DNA of 64,000 nucleotides from the NCBI RefSeq assembly GCF_027409185.1, contig NC_084469.1:37513293-37577292 (forward strand). Reading direction: 5' to 3'. How positions within the stretch are numbered: the first letter of the stretch is position 1; every line of letters starts with the position of its first letter. This document shows, piece by piece, positions 12,396 through 24,342 of this stretch. The position numbers and the translations under genes were made by a program. The notes beneath the pieces were generated by a model. It did not search any database and was not told the DNA's origin. It saw only the letters and a list, made by a program, of their open reading frames with translations. The stretch comes from Cynocephalus volans (Eukaryota > Chordata > Mammalia > Dermoptera > Cynocephalidae).

Positions 12396-14010
12396 GTACA
12401 GTTAGTAGAATTTTATATTTTCTTGATGATTTTGGCTTATAATTTTTGACAGTATGCCATGCTCATGGTGACCTCAGGACAGATGGGTGCCTCTAGATTC
12501 CATGGCCCATTAGGTGCATGTGACTTTGTCTGGGCTCTGTTGCTGGGGCCATCGTGACTTCTTATAAGCCTTAACTCTCATTTTAACCATCATTTTTTTT
12601 TACCCCCCCCCCCCATTTTAGCAGAGTTGGCCCACTAGCACATAAACAAGATGAGGCCTGAGGTCTCATGCATCCTCTTGACTCAGGCTCATAATGTAAC
12701 TGCACTGTGAACTTCTTTGGTGTGTTTTTCTCTTTCTCCTGGAGTGATTAAACAGGCCAAAACATTCCCTTCTTTTATTGCTATCTTGAGCATCTTGTAA
12801 CATTGTCAGCTAAATTCTATCTTAGCAATAAACCTGCCACAAGTGTTTTATGATCTCTCTGGTTTAAGCAGTGTTAAACCCTTTGATTCCTTGTATCCTT
12901 CCTCTCCCCTTTCTTAAAATAGTCTGTAGCCCTCTTGTCAAGGACTTTATCAACTTCCTTTTCTCTAAAATTACATAATCATGCAAGTACACTTTCCCAT
13001 ATTTTCCTTGAAGAGCACACATAATCAAAACATCCTTAAATGCAAACCTCCAGGCAGGGTGGGGCAGGGCAGCGACTAAGTCCATGGGGCATATGTCCGC
13101 AAAGTGCAAGAGCATTTGGAGGTTTGAGGGACAGAGGCTATTTGATGTCTAAACTGTCCTGAAAAGTAAAGTCTCTGTAAGTATTTTCTTTACCTCTTGC
13201 TAAGAATGCGGTGTAAGGGGAAGAGTCTAATTTGGGCATTGTCACAGTTCTGGGTCAGACTCTCACGGGGATTGTTCGAAGTTTGAGTCAGCCTGGCAGG
13301 TAGGGAGGGAATTGTTGTTTTGAATTTGGCTGAGGGAGCATGACAAGGTCCAACCATGCGTGTGTTATGGGAATTTGAGATTTGGGAGCTTCTCATCTTG
13401 TGTTTTTTGTCAAGATAATCCCAGAAGTGTTGATCCCTTTGGTGAGAGTAGCCCTGGGTCATGGTGAATTTGGAGAGACCAAGAAAATTCAGTCTGTCTC
13501 AGAGAAACCAATTGACACAGACTGACTTGGGATAGTGAGGGGATGGCAAATACAATGGCACCTAGCACATAGAGGGCACTCAGTGTCTGCTGAATGACCA
13601 AATCGCCGATAGCAGGCTGAGCAATTGGTAGCAACTGTCTGCATGAGATGCTGAGAAAGATTCTCAGGCCAGGCTCACGGAAAATGCTGTAGCTTATGAT
13701 TGATCTGCCCCTTGTGCAGGTGGGTGAGGGGAGCGGAGCACAGTGTATGTGCAGGACCTGTGTGGACATCAGAACAGATTCTGAGACTGAAGATGTTGAG
13801 GTGGCCCTAAGTTGCAGGTGAGCACCAGAAAAGAGTTTGGTTGCATCCACTCTGGATAACCTGACCCCAGGGGACTCTACGAAGCTCAGCCCTGGACAGA
13901 CTACCAGACAGGACAAGCCCAGGCTCAACCCCCCGAGGTTAGAATTGGGGCCGCCTCCACAGCTGCGTTTGACCCACCGGGAAGTAATCCCCCTCATAAG
14001 TGGCCCAGCA
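12396..14010. other. Intergenic DNA, no gene seen
   Basis: A T/C homopolymer patch lies near 12593-12614. A 195-codon minus-strand frame at 13410-13997 has no recognisable domain, and its composition looks like non-coding GC-rich DNA. No splice context supports an exon. Confidence 0.5.
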
Positions 14011-14024
14011 CTGCCCTCTGGTGG
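14011..14024 (-). promoter_or_regulatory. CTCF-like motif, minus orientation
   Basis: The plus strand reads 'ctgccctctggtgg'. Its complement, CCACCAGAGGGCAG, fits the 14-position CTCF core consensus CCASYAGRKGGCRS at every position. This is a sequence match only; binding is inferred. Confidence 0.6.
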
Positions 14025-14730
14025 TCATTCCTGTGGACTACATCTTAGTTTAAAAGGATTGGTTTGGGAGCCTCTTTTACTTTACTTTTTAGTGGATGCT
14101 CTCAGCATTCGGGATCTGGTACTAATTTTACATGAACCCGATTCCACTATGATGGGAGTATAATAAGCAGAAAGAGTCAATGTAAAAATTGTCTGAGAAA
14201 GTTCAGTTGGCCTTAGGGACTACCATTTAGTAAACAATACATATGTCACAGGCGTCAGGCCAGGTCCTTCATTTGTGTCACACCATTAATTTTCTGGGGT
14301 AGATGCTATAATCATTCACATGTTAGAGTGGAGGAGACTGAGGCCCAGAGAGGAAGTCTCACTGCTGCTTCAAGGAACATGGCATTCAGTTCTGGGTGCC
14401 ACCAACCTGTTAATGATCGAGCTTCCCCCCACCCCACCCCTACCCCCTAGACAGTGGGAATAAGAGAATGGATGGGGCAAGGGCACTTCTATTTTATGTC
14501 TTACAAATATTTTTATAATAAACCTTTTAGATTAAATTCTAGGTGTTACCCCTAATAAAGGGATATTGCAAGTCTAGCATATCCAGAAAGGGACAGCCAG
14601 GAGGGAGGGGGTAGGACACAGGAACTGGGACTCAATCATCTCGAAAGGACATGGTTCCATAGGAATATGGTGGCTGCTTAATACCCTTGTAGAGCCAAGA
14701 GAGTAGGCTTATTCCACGTGTGCCTCCGGT
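14025..14730. other. Intergenic DNA, no gene seen
   Basis: Mostly unique sequence. The interval around 14280-14360 ('gagactgaggcccagagagg') looks like a short antisense MIR remnant. No exon was recognised. Confidence 0.5.
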
Positions 14731-14945
14731 GACCAGACCAAGGGCCAGGGGGTGGAGTTTGCAAGGTGGATTTCAGCTGCCAGTGCCCAGACCCAGGGCC
14801 AGGGGGGCGGAGTTTGCAAGGTGGATTTCAGCTGCCAGTGCCCAGACCCAGGGCCACGGGGGTGGAGTTTGCAAGGTGGATTTCAGCTGCCAGTGCCCAG
14901 ACCCAGGGCCAGGGGGACAGAGTTTGCAAGGTGGATTTCAGCTGC
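14731..14945 (+). repeat. 55-bp minisatellite, about four copies
   Basis: The segment 'gtttgcaaggtggatttcag' recurs at 14757, 14812, 14867 and 14922, so the period is exactly 55 bp. Each unit also carries 'cagtgcccagacccagggcc'. Units differ at a few bases in the G-run. Because 55 is not a multiple of 3, all three plus frames translate into similar repeated peptides, which makes spurious open frames here. Confidence 0.95.
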
Positions 14946-15141
14946 ATGTCAAAGCATCTTGCTAGCCAGCAAGGCTGCCCCACTGGTGGAAATAGTGGGC
15001 CTGCGGAGGTGAGACATCTTTGGAAGGGCTTGAGCTGGGGTCACTGGGGAGTCTGTAAAGGAGATCGGTGATGGGTAGAAGATTGGGTTCTAAAACCTTA
15101 AAGCCTCTGATGTCCAGCTGTACCCCTAGTCTGTCATCCTA

Positions 15142-15155
15142 CCAGTGGGTGGCAG
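15142..15155 (+). promoter_or_regulatory. CTCF-like motif, plus orientation (1)
   Basis: The plus strand reads 'ccagtgggtggcag', 13 of 14 matches to CCASYAGRKGGCRS (mismatch at the sixth base). Inferred from sequence only. Confidence 0.45.
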
Positions 15156-15167
15156 CACGCCCTCTTG

Positions 15168-15181
15168 CCTGTAGGTGGCAG
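15168..15181 (+). promoter_or_regulatory. CTCF-like motif, plus orientation (2)
   Basis: The plus strand reads 'cctgtaggtggcag', 13 of 14 matches to the CTCF core (mismatch at the third base). It is 26 bp downstream of the preceding motif in the same orientation. Confidence 0.45.
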
Positions 15182-15277
15182 CCTCGGCTCGATAGAGGCC
15201 AAACTTGTTTTTGGTGGCCTTTGGTTCCCACCTTTGGCTAGGTATTGTTTTTATTTGGAGGTGTAAAGTTATCCAAA

Positions 15278-15545
15278 CTACTGATGCCTGGGGGCTGCAC
15301 CCCCTGGATATTCTGATTTAATTGGTTTTGGGTGTGGCCTGAGCACTGGGATTTTTAAAAATCATTTTATTTATTTGTTTATTTATTTGTTATTGATTAT
15401 ACATATTCATCGGGCACAGAACTGACCGTCAGCACCCTGACCGTCCGCACCCGTGCTCAAGATGTGGTGATCAGATCAATACTATCAGCATGCTGACCGG
15501 GAATTTTAAAAGCTCCTCAGGTGGTTCTAAGCCAAGGTTGGGAGT
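15278..15545 (+). repeat. MER5A-type hAT element split by a short L1 insertion
   Basis: The left part holds 'attctgatttaattggtttt' and 'ggcctgagcactgggatttt'. The right part resumes 'gggaattttaaaagctcctc' and 'aggtggttctaagcc'. Together they give a MER5A-like order. The interruption is the antisense L1 3' piece at 15361-15498. Confidence 0.65.
15361..15498 (-). mobile_element. Very short L1 3'-end insertion, antisense
   Basis: A T-rich head ('ttatttatttgtttatttat') represents the A-rich tail of a minus-strand LINE. It is followed by 'attgattatacatattcatc' and 'gatgtggtgatcagatcaat', known from L1 3'UTRs. It is flanked by 13-base near-duplicates (15348-15360 and 15499-15511, one mismatch). 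The length of about 138 bp means extreme 5' truncation. Confidence 0.65.
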
Positions 15546-17354
15546 GGCTGAGTGCTTTGATGCTGCCATTGCTGTCAGTGCAGTGGGCAGCTCATTCCAC
15601 TTTCTTTTCTTCCACTGTACTCTGCAGGGGTAGCCTGGGCCCACAGAAAGAAACTAGTAGCATCAAAAGAGGTAGCATGGGAAGCCGCGAAGAATACTAG
15701 CTCATGAGGAGAGAAAATAAAAAGGTCCCTCTCCAAACAAGGAGAGAAGAAACAGGAGCCTAAACAGTGCAGAGGAAAGAGTGATAAGCATTCAATTCCC
15801 TCAGGAAATGAATTAAATCAAGCCATGCAGAGGACACAGAACACTCTAGAAGGTAGGGTGATGTGCTGGGCTGGGGGCACCGAGATTTCTCTCGACCAAT
15901 AGCAGGGATTTTAGCATGTAGCTAAGCAATGGCATTTCTGGGATTCAGGACTCTTTGGGGACTTCGGTGCATGGGCTGGCAGAAGTGTCTGCCCCAGAAT
16001 GAGGGGCCTTCTGAGGCAGGACTTGCCCTGAGGGTAATTAGGCTGCTGCCAGTGGCAGGGAACTGACCTAACCCAAAGCCTCTGTTCCCAGGCATGGTGG
16101 CTGCCCTCAAATATGCCCCAGCCCAGCATCAGAATCTCACAGAAAGAAAAGGCCATCCATAACAGCAGAAGCAGCTACTGCCATAATGCTTGAAGACACC
16201 AGGGCACAAACCAGGCTGCTGTGGCCTGGGGGAGGCAAGTGAGGCACCCTTGTCAGGTGCAGAATCTAAGGGGGCTCCAAGACACTCAATAATCAAGATC
16301 AACCATATTGTAATGTGATATTTTAAAAATCAAAATTAATACAAAAAAGTCCATGATGAACAAAATTCTTAATTAGGATCAGTATTACTGGCTTTTCCTT
16401 TTACCTCCACTCCAATGTGGCACAACTAACTTCTCTAAGTGCAGGCAGAGGGTGGAGGGTGTCTCCCGCTCTTCACCCACACTCTGCCAGAGCCGCCCAT
16501 CAGCCTGGACACCTCATGAACTTTAGCATTTCTGGTAAGGCCCGTTGGTGGACTGTGGTGCCTGGTAGAGCAGCTACTTACGGGACACTCTGGTGCCCAG
16601 GGATGAAAGGTGATGCCAGCCAGAGCACCGGCGATGGCCAGGCACTGTCCAGGAGAGAGGATCTGTCATTGGCATGGGTGATACTGCTTGGGCACTTGCT
16701 CAGGGTGCAGTTGAGGTGGGGCACCCAGGAGACTGTGTGGGCAGGTGGGCAGGAGGTAGAGAAGTGAGTGGCAGTGTTGCTGGGACTTCTACGTCCTGCA
16801 GGCTGGGTACCGCCAGCAGGAAATTCCCGTCACACACTCTTAGCACTGCCACGGGCAGGTGGGGTGGCCTTGAAGCAGGCACACACCTTCCTCATCCTCA
16901 TCTATGAAATAAGAGGGCTGGTACATACCATGTCTACAGCTCCTGTGCTCATCAACATTCTGTGCCCATGTCTCTAGTTCCCATGACGAGTGTGAGAAAA
17001 CCCACTCCTGTCAGGAGCTCCAGGTGACTTTTCAAGTGGCAGTCCCAGGAGTGGCCTCTCCTGCCACATTCGTATATACGAGCAGAGGCAGAGGAGGGGA
17101 GAAAGGATTTCTCCATTTGGATGACCACACCTAGCCTCAATGTTGGGACTTTCTTGAAAATTTACAACAAATACAGTCTGTGCCAAACAATTTAGCACTT
17201 ACAGAGTTATACTGATAATTAAGTCATAGAATCCTAGACACTCAGGGTGGGTGAACAGGATTTTGTGGGCACCTCTCGAGTGCCTGCATAGATTAACAAA
17301 AGAAAAAAACAGAATGAAGAGGTTTCACTCTTGGTAGTAGAGTTTTGAGAAATC
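15546..17354. other. Intergenic DNA, no gene seen
   Basis: Moderately GC-rich sequence with several overlapping frames under 120 codons on both strands (15911-16156 and 16417-17198). None shows splice context, a domain or consistent frame dominance, so I treat them as chance. Confidence 0.5.
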
Positions 17355-18035
17355 CTCCAGAACATAGTTCTCAAGGTGTGGTCCCTGGATCGGCAGCATC
17401 AGTATCACCAGGGTACTTGCTAGAAATGTAGTCTTGGGCCCCACCCCAGACCTGAGAATCAGATACTGAAGGGTGGGGCCCAGTAACATGGGTTCCAATT
17501 AACAAGCCCTCCAGAGGATTCTGAGGCATGTTGAGTTGAGAACCACAGATCTCGAGACATCTTCCTCAAACTCTCTTGTGCCTACCAATCACCTAGGGGT
17601 CTTAGGAGAACACAGATTCTGATTCAGTAGCCAGGGAGGGGGCTGAGATTCTGCATTTCTAATACTCCCACAGTGATTCAATACTGCTGGTGTTTGGACT
17701 ACTTTGTGTAGAAGGAATCTAGGCCTGTGTTTCCCAGACCAGCTTTATGATAAAAAATCACCTGGGATGATTGTTAACTGTACCAGTTCTCTCCCCTGGA
17801 AATACCCATTTAATAGATCTGGTCTGGGGCCCAGGAATCTGCTTGTGAAAACAACAGCTCTCAGAGTTTATCTTTAGGCAGATCATTAGAATCACCAGAG
17901 AGCCTTTAAATGTAGATCGCCAGGCTCCAACCCAGCCTACTGAACCAGAATCTCTGAGGGTGGAGCCTTCAATTCTGTTTTTTCGAAAAGCACACCAGGC
18001 AGTGTTGATGCCCGGTTAGGTTCAGGAACCTTTGG
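17355..18035 (+). repeat. Cluster of three or four hAT-Charlie elements (MER20/MER5 group)
   Basis: A MER20-like copy occupies about 17360-17556: 'agttctcaaggtgtggtccc', 'ggccccaccccagacctgag', 'aacaagccctccagaggatt', then 'gttgagaaccaca'. A second hAT piece follows at about 17570-17700 ('cagattctgattcagtagcc', 'gagattctgcatttctaata'). More MER5-like sequence covers about 17735-18035 ('atcattagaatcaccagaga', 'ctgaaccagaatctctgagg'). All are non-autonomous and non-coding. Confidence 0.65.
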
Positions 18036-21000
18036 AATAGTTCAGACTTCTCCTATTTCAGATAAGGTTCTTCCAGTGACTATCTAAACTGTGTGTGTGT
18101 GGGTGTATAATTTTGAAAATATAAGATATTGGGGTAGAAACTATGATACAAATATAAGCAAGACAGTAAGTCACAACTGTTACTCAGGGAGTGTAGAGGA
18201 AGTAAAAGAAGTGACCCTAGAAATGTGTCAAAGGATCGGGTCATGACACCGGGAGGCAGGGAGGACCAAAAGAGCCTGAGGTGTGTTAGGTTTTCAACAA
18301 GTGGAGGCGGCAGGGCAGGAGGGACAAAGGGGAGCCACGTTCGAGGGCACGTATGGGACGTCAGGTTGAGTGTCAGTCCGAGGCAAGTGTGCTCCGCGGG
18401 TAGGCAGAGGGGGCTGTTGACAGTGTCTGGGCAGAGCAGTGATGGGTTGGAGTTGTATTTCAAATAGGCCTGACTAAGGAGGACTAAATTGTACGACTGA
18501 TTTGAATGGACTCAGCTGTGACATTGCTTGCCTTGAACACCACACACTCTTTAGGGCCAAAAGGCTTGTGAACTATGTGTCCCTCAGATCACCAGACCTG
18601 CATGTCGCCAGCCTTTGAAATCCCCAAAAGGGGTTTCAACGAAGCCACGAAATGCAGTGAGAGGCCTGTCAAAGTTGCATCTTTGTTGTGCTGTAATGAT
18701 TAATATTCAAACTGTCTTTTTATCTCAGGCACTCAGGATGACTTAAACTGTAGAACTACTATGAACATTTCCTTATAGAGATGACAAGAGCCACAGAAAG
18801 CCCATGTTCTTCTCCAGCTCCCCTATTTCAGACAACACTACGAAGGCAGTGGATTGCTCAGGATTACAAGGCAAGAAGGGACGTGCAGGATGGGAGGGAA
18901 CCAAAGTCGAGCGAGCGTCATCTATGAGCTCAGCACCGAGCTGGTCAGGCAGCAGAAATGTCCCTGGGCTCCGAGTCAGGCATTTGAACCCCGGCTTGTG
19001 GAGCTGTTTGGAGGTTCAGCGTTTGGGGCTCCTCATGCTGACAGCACCCGTTCCAGGTTTGGGGCCCGCCTGGCTGGTGCTGCCCCTCTGACCCTCCCTG
19101 AGGTGGGCACAGAGGAAGTGAGAGGAAGGCTGGCAGACACCCTATAGAAGGCTCCCCCTGAGGCTGCAGCCAAGTCGTTGACCTTCCTAAAGGAAATGGC
19201 CCTTCTTCTGCCATGTCCCATGGGGCCTCTCCAAAGATGAGAGTGAGCCCCCCTGGGCTGCGTGCTCTTGGCCATGGGAGATCAGCTGTGGCCTCGTCAA
19301 ATTTAATCGGCATGTATTTATCCATCACACATTATATGTAAGACCCCGTTATGGTTGGGATTTACTGGGGGACTGAAAGCAAGTCCCTTAAAAAGGTGAA
19401 AATTCGTGTCCTTTTAATCTCCTGTTCAACAAGGAACATGCTGTCTGAAGGCTCATGGCCTCTGCCTGCCTCACAGGGCGGTGGTAGTAATTACACTGTG
19501 TTTGAAGAGGACCTAAAACTGTGTCTGGCAGCGTGCAGGCCTATTTTTGTAACTGGCTGCTGTGTTCTTCCTTCATCAGCACAGTCAGGCTCTGGGGACG
19601 CTAAACCTAGAGGTGGGGTGGCCAGAGAGGGGCCAACTTGTCGCTGCCTCCTTGTCTGCATCCCTGACTTGAGTCCGCTCTGTGGGCTTCTCGGGAGCCA
19701 CGCGTGACTGTGAAGAGATCACATAGTCCACCCTCATCAGCCCAGAGAAGGACGCATGTCCCAAACCGACCCCCTTCCCAGAAACCTGCCACTTGCCCTG
19801 AGCCAGCCTGTGAGACGAGGCAGGCTCGGACAGGCAAAGGCTGGAGGGCCACTAGGAAAACAGCAAAGAACATTTTATGTTTCTAGCTGAAGGCAATGGA
19901 TTGAAAGACTGGCTTTGCCCCAGGAATGATGCCAGGATGCCCTCAAAATAAACGCCTATAGGGCATACCCTGTTCTTCAGGTCTCAACACCTGTTGCCCT
20001 TGGGACAGAGACCCCAGGCCCAAAATAGGCGCAGCTGCTACGGAGGCTCATCCTGCCCAGTGCCCAGGCTGAGCCATATTTGGAAACGTATGTCCTTCCA
20101 CCCATCCTCCTGCCCTCCCCACTTTGAGCCTTGGGGTTTTAAGACACACATTCTTTCCTTTCTCCCTCTTCCTGGTCTAGCTTTCTCGGAGATTTCTGCT
20201 TCTCCCATTCCCTGTTCCTGGGCACATATTGGAGTGAGCAGTTGGTGAATGACAGATGAATGAACACATGTGTAAGGAAACACAGACCTGAAAGTTCTAA
20301 CAGCAGAGCTTGGGGGAGAGGGAGGCTCCGGCTCTGGGCTTCACACAGCAGCATCTCCCCCCTGACGGCCTCCTCTCTGATACCTGATCCTCTCTTCAGG
20401 CTCATGAGCCGGCGTGAATTACAAATAGCTTTGCCTACACCGTTGTTTCAGAAAGTCAAGAAAATCAAGTTCATGGTCAGGATTGCTTACTTGTGGGTTA
20501 TTATTCTCTCTTTATTACTGATATGCGGAGGCAGAGAGTCAACATAGAAAGAATTTGTTTTCCCCAAGGGCACACAGATTCCGCCGCCACCTTATTTTTC
20601 TTACTAGAAATTCAATTAAATGTGAGACTGAGCACCTGCTGTTTACAGAGCACCGAGCTCATTGCTAAAGGGATAGACTTGCTTTTGGTCTCTGACTATA
20701 AAATCTCATCGATTGTCACCTTCCTCAAATAGCCTTTACCTCTGTGGATTTTGGTTTGGTTTGGTTTGGTTTCTTCTTATTTGGGTACTTATATTCTGAG
20801 GATCTGTCTTACTTATCTTTGCACCACAGGGCCACTGCAGAATCCTGTGTTGATGACAACACTGCCCCTTCTCTCAGCAGGCTGGAGTCAGGGTTCTCCA
20901 TGAAGGTGGCTAAAGGTGTGTGTCCCCTGCTCTCCTAAATCTCCCACGGGCTCCTGAACCAGTGTCATGTGTGGTTTGATATAACATGGAGAAGGTGCAA

Positions 21001-22180
21001 AACCTCCCAGGAGTTGGGGCTTCTTGCTCCCCACCACCATCAAAAGCATGCAACATCTCAGATAAAAATAATCAGTGCCATCCTGGGCCCCTGGCTCCTG
21101 GTGGGCTGCAGCTGGGGCATGAGAGCCTCCAGAATGTCTCAGCATTGCTGAGGGTAACCGGATCGCTGCTCAGAGCCAGCAAGCAGCCTCAAAACCTCTC
21201 AGCCTCAGCTGTTTTTAGCAGTGGGATTATTGATAGGGGTGTAAATAGACCTCTGTGTTCTGGGCGGCTTGCTCACCCCACATTCCTAGGTGCACTTTGC
21301 CTTATTAAAGCTCTCAGCTGTCCCAGTGATCCAGGAGTGGAGAAATAGAAAGCTGCCCTCACCAACTGTGGAGGCTGCAAACTGCCACCAGTTTTCCCCC
21401 ATAAGGACATGTTACTGCTATTAGAAACTGTGTCCCTCACATGTCCTTAAGAAGGGGGCCATCTGCCAATCTTAAATCAAGATCTCATCCCTTCCAAATA
21501 AAGGAATCTACTGTCCTAGCTGGCGGTCCCTTTATAGTTTAATTCTGTGCTTGAGCATGAATTCCTTGTGTAATTAAATTATAAAAGGTAATAAAAAATA
21601 GAAATCTACTGCTGAGAGATTTGAGACTCAATAAAAAATTCAGAAAGCCAGAGGTTTCTGGATAGTACGAAGATTACAGGGAAAAAATAAATAAATTTTA
21701 TGCCTCAACACCAGGAAAAAAATAATAAAAGATAAAACTGAGGCTATTTTAAAAAGGGAAAAGTAACTAGAAATGGCTCTTAATTTGGAGAGAGTGGGAT
21801 CCCACCCAAAGAAGTGAGCTGGAAGAAGAGGGACCCTTTATCTTTTCTTGCCATGCTGTTTTGGAACTCATGTACAAAAGAGCCAGGGAACATTGCATAT
21901 CAGCTAAAGGTCACCCAAGTTCCTACTGAATGACCAAATGGCCTGTCTGAGGGGAGCTTCTGATGATGGGGTGGGCTGAATTGATGGGCAAGAGAAGGCT
22001 ATAGTGAAACTCCTGGAGGAAGTTAACAGAAATAGTCAGTGATCAAAAAGAAAAAAAAATATATACTTTGGGTTTTATCAGCCCGGTTTCAACACACCTT
22101 TGCCCAATGGTCCACCTCCTTGAGGTATTTCTCATGTCTCTTTGGCCAGAGACTCAGGGAGACAGTTGATGCTCTGTAGG
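18036..22180. other. Intergenic DNA, no gene seen
   Basis: About 4 kb without a recognisable exon or RNA gene. It holds a (TTGGT)4 pentamer at 20751-20770 and several frames of 80-127 codons on both strands that overlap one another and resemble nothing known. Old, unrecognised repeats may be present. Confidence 0.5.
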
Positions 22181-22189
22181 GTAAAGGAG

Positions 22190-22380
22190 TCTTGGGATCT
22201 AGAGAGAATCCCACCTCTGCCACTTCAACCTTGAGCAAGTTACTCTGCGTTTCGTTTCTCCTTCATCTGTAAAGCATGGGTGATAAGGCCCATCTCATCA
22301 TCACTGAATCTTTGTATGGCTGGCATGAAATAGCATGTGCTAAGTGCACATGGTAAGAGTTCAGCACATAGTGCATGATT
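22190..22380 (+). repeat. MIR SINE
   Basis: MIR order is visible: 'cctctgccacttcaaccttg', 'agcaagttactctgcgtttc', 'catctgtaaagcatgggtga', then a diverged 3' end near 22370. Confidence 0.7.
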
Positions 22381-22929
22381 TCATCCCGCTCCTCTCCATG
22401 GCCATGCAAGACCTCCCACTCCCGCTGTGTGGCACAGCAGCTCCTTGTCTGCAGTGAGACTCCTGCTTCCATTTTTCCTCTCCTTAGTAACGGGGCTTAG
22501 GTTTTCTGTAGTGGTGTCCTTTGCTTTATGTAATAATGGACATTGGCAATGTTGACCACAATATTAACTCTTAGAAAATGATTTTCTTTGTTTATATCCT
22601 TCACAAAATCAGAGCCTAATAGAGAGATAGTCATCGGTAGCTTCTAGAACCAATCTCCACACCTTCTCCTTTGTGTGAAATAATAACACTTTACCAGTAA
22701 ATGGACACATCAGGTCCCACAGCCTCAGAGATCTTCAAATTCATGGTCCAATTCTGCATGAAATGCATGAGGGGCCTCTTTAACTAGTTCTTTAAGTCTT
22801 AAATTCTGTAAAACAAGTTTACTTTGAAAATAGCTCATTTACTCTTCCTTTCTGATATCTAAATATTTTACCATGTATTTTTAAAAAGATAAGGACTATT
22901 TTAGAAAACATAGTCAAAATATCACATTA

Positions 22930-23480
22930 TATTTTAAAAGTGAACAGTAATCCCATATCACCATCAAATATACAATCAATAATTAGATTTCACCAATTGG
23001 AGTATATGTGGGTATGTCTATTTTTTTATCAGCTTGTTTGTATAAATCAGGATTCTAACAAGGTCTATACAGTGCAATTAGTGGATAGGCCCATTAAGTG
23101 TCTTTTAATGTATATGTCCCGCTTCCATTTCCTTTTTATTTTTTTCTTTGCAATTTATTGGAGGAGCTAGATGATTTGTTCAGTTGAGTTCCCCACACCC
23201 TGGATTCTATTGTTTGCACCTTTGTCCCCTGTAGTTCCTGCAGATTGGTAGTAGTCACATCTAGAGGCTTGATCAGGCCCAAGTTAGGTCACTGGGTAGG
23301 AATTTTTTGTAGGCAATGGAGTGCACTTCTATCAGGAAGCATATAGCATCTGGCTGTCTATCTTTTTGTGGTGCTACTAGCCATAATTCAGTAAGGGTTC
23401 CTAATTCACGTCAAAATGGTGATATTCCAATTCCTTCATTCCTTCTTTACTTACTAGTTGACATACCTTTGTAACAAGAA
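22930..23480. repeat. Old LINE (L1M-like) fragment
   Basis: It holds 'agattggtagtagtcacatc' with 'tagaggcttgatcag' and 'atcaggaagcatatagcatc' with 'tggctgtct', which I associate with old L1M elements. Classification is tentative and no coding capacity remains. Confidence 0.45.
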
Positions 23481-24255
23481 ACTTCATCGACTTTCTCTAT
23501 TGCCTGTTTTCCCTGAAAGGCAATCTATAATAGTCCTTGTAAGATCTGAGAGGGTCTGAATGACTGCAGCATTTTTTTTTTTTTTTTTTTTTTTTGGTCT
23601 GGCCTCAGGCCTGGGCATAAACCAGACTTGTTTTTGTTGCTGTAATTTTCTCTCAGTGACAGCCACCATCAGAAGGACATGGCACTTTTTAGTCATAGTG
23701 TTGCCATGAAGTATTGAAAGCAAGGCAGAGAGATGTGGTCTTTGAGACAAAATAATTTGAAATCACTGGTAGACCAATCTGACATGCATAGTGGCCTCCT
23801 TTCTACTATAATGGCAAATCCCAGGAGATGCTAAACTTGGTGCTGAGTGCTGAAGAGGACTCTGATTGGTCTTTAATTCCTGGGTCATCTCCTAATCTTC
23901 TAAAATCAGATAAAGAAGGGAACGTGACACCCATTTCTGATAAGTTTAATTATGACAATACATAAAAGCTCCCAGGTGAGAAGATGCTAGTTCCAGTAGC
24001 AGGTCAACCAGATGGTTATTCTGACTTCCTGCCGTATGTTCCCTCTTGAGGTGAGGACAGGTTCACCCTGGGTAACACGTAGGATTTTCTGATGTGCAGT
24101 TTTGAAATAGTGCAGATGGAGTGAAGATCAGAGGAGATTTAGACTGAACTCTTGAAGGAACCAGACACTATTTTATTCATTTTTTTTTCCATGATAGCAC
24201 AGTGCTTGCAGGGGGCAGCTGCCCAACAAATATTTCCTAGACTGTAGAATTGTAG
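23481..24255. other. Intergenic DNA with a T24 run
   Basis: A T24 homopolymer lies at 23572-23595. It could be the A-tail of a minus-strand retroposon, but I recognise no body and no target duplication beside it. No gene was seen in the rest. Confidence 0.5.
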
Positions 24256-24260
24256 GTACA

Positions 24261-24342
24261 CGAGGGTACTTCAGAAAGTTTGTGGAGAAGTAGAATTAAA
24301 AGATAATACAAATCTTCCCATGAAGTTTTTGAAATACCCTCT
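24261..24342 (+). mobile_element. 82-bp palindromic mariner-type MITE, copy 2
   Basis: It starts 'cgagggtacttcagaaagtt' and ends 'gaagtttttgaaataccctc' plus one base, the same length and arm design as copy 1. The right flank is TA and the left flank CA. It lies about 360 bp beyond the MYH3 poly(A) region. Confidence 0.85.

Noticed and set aside
13410..13997. 195-codon minus-strand ORF, one of the longest non-MYH3, non-L1 frames
   Set aside because: No recognisable domain, a competing open frame on the other strand over part of it, no splice or promoter context, and composition like ordinary GC-rich intergenic DNA.
14720..15071. Overlapping plus-strand ORFs of 81, 86 and 101 codons with repeated peptide
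   Set aside because: They are frame shadows of the 55-bp minisatellite; all three frames read the same repeat.
23572..23595. T24 run as evidence of a young minus-strand retroposon
   Set aside because: No LINE or SINE body beside it and no target-site duplication that I could find.
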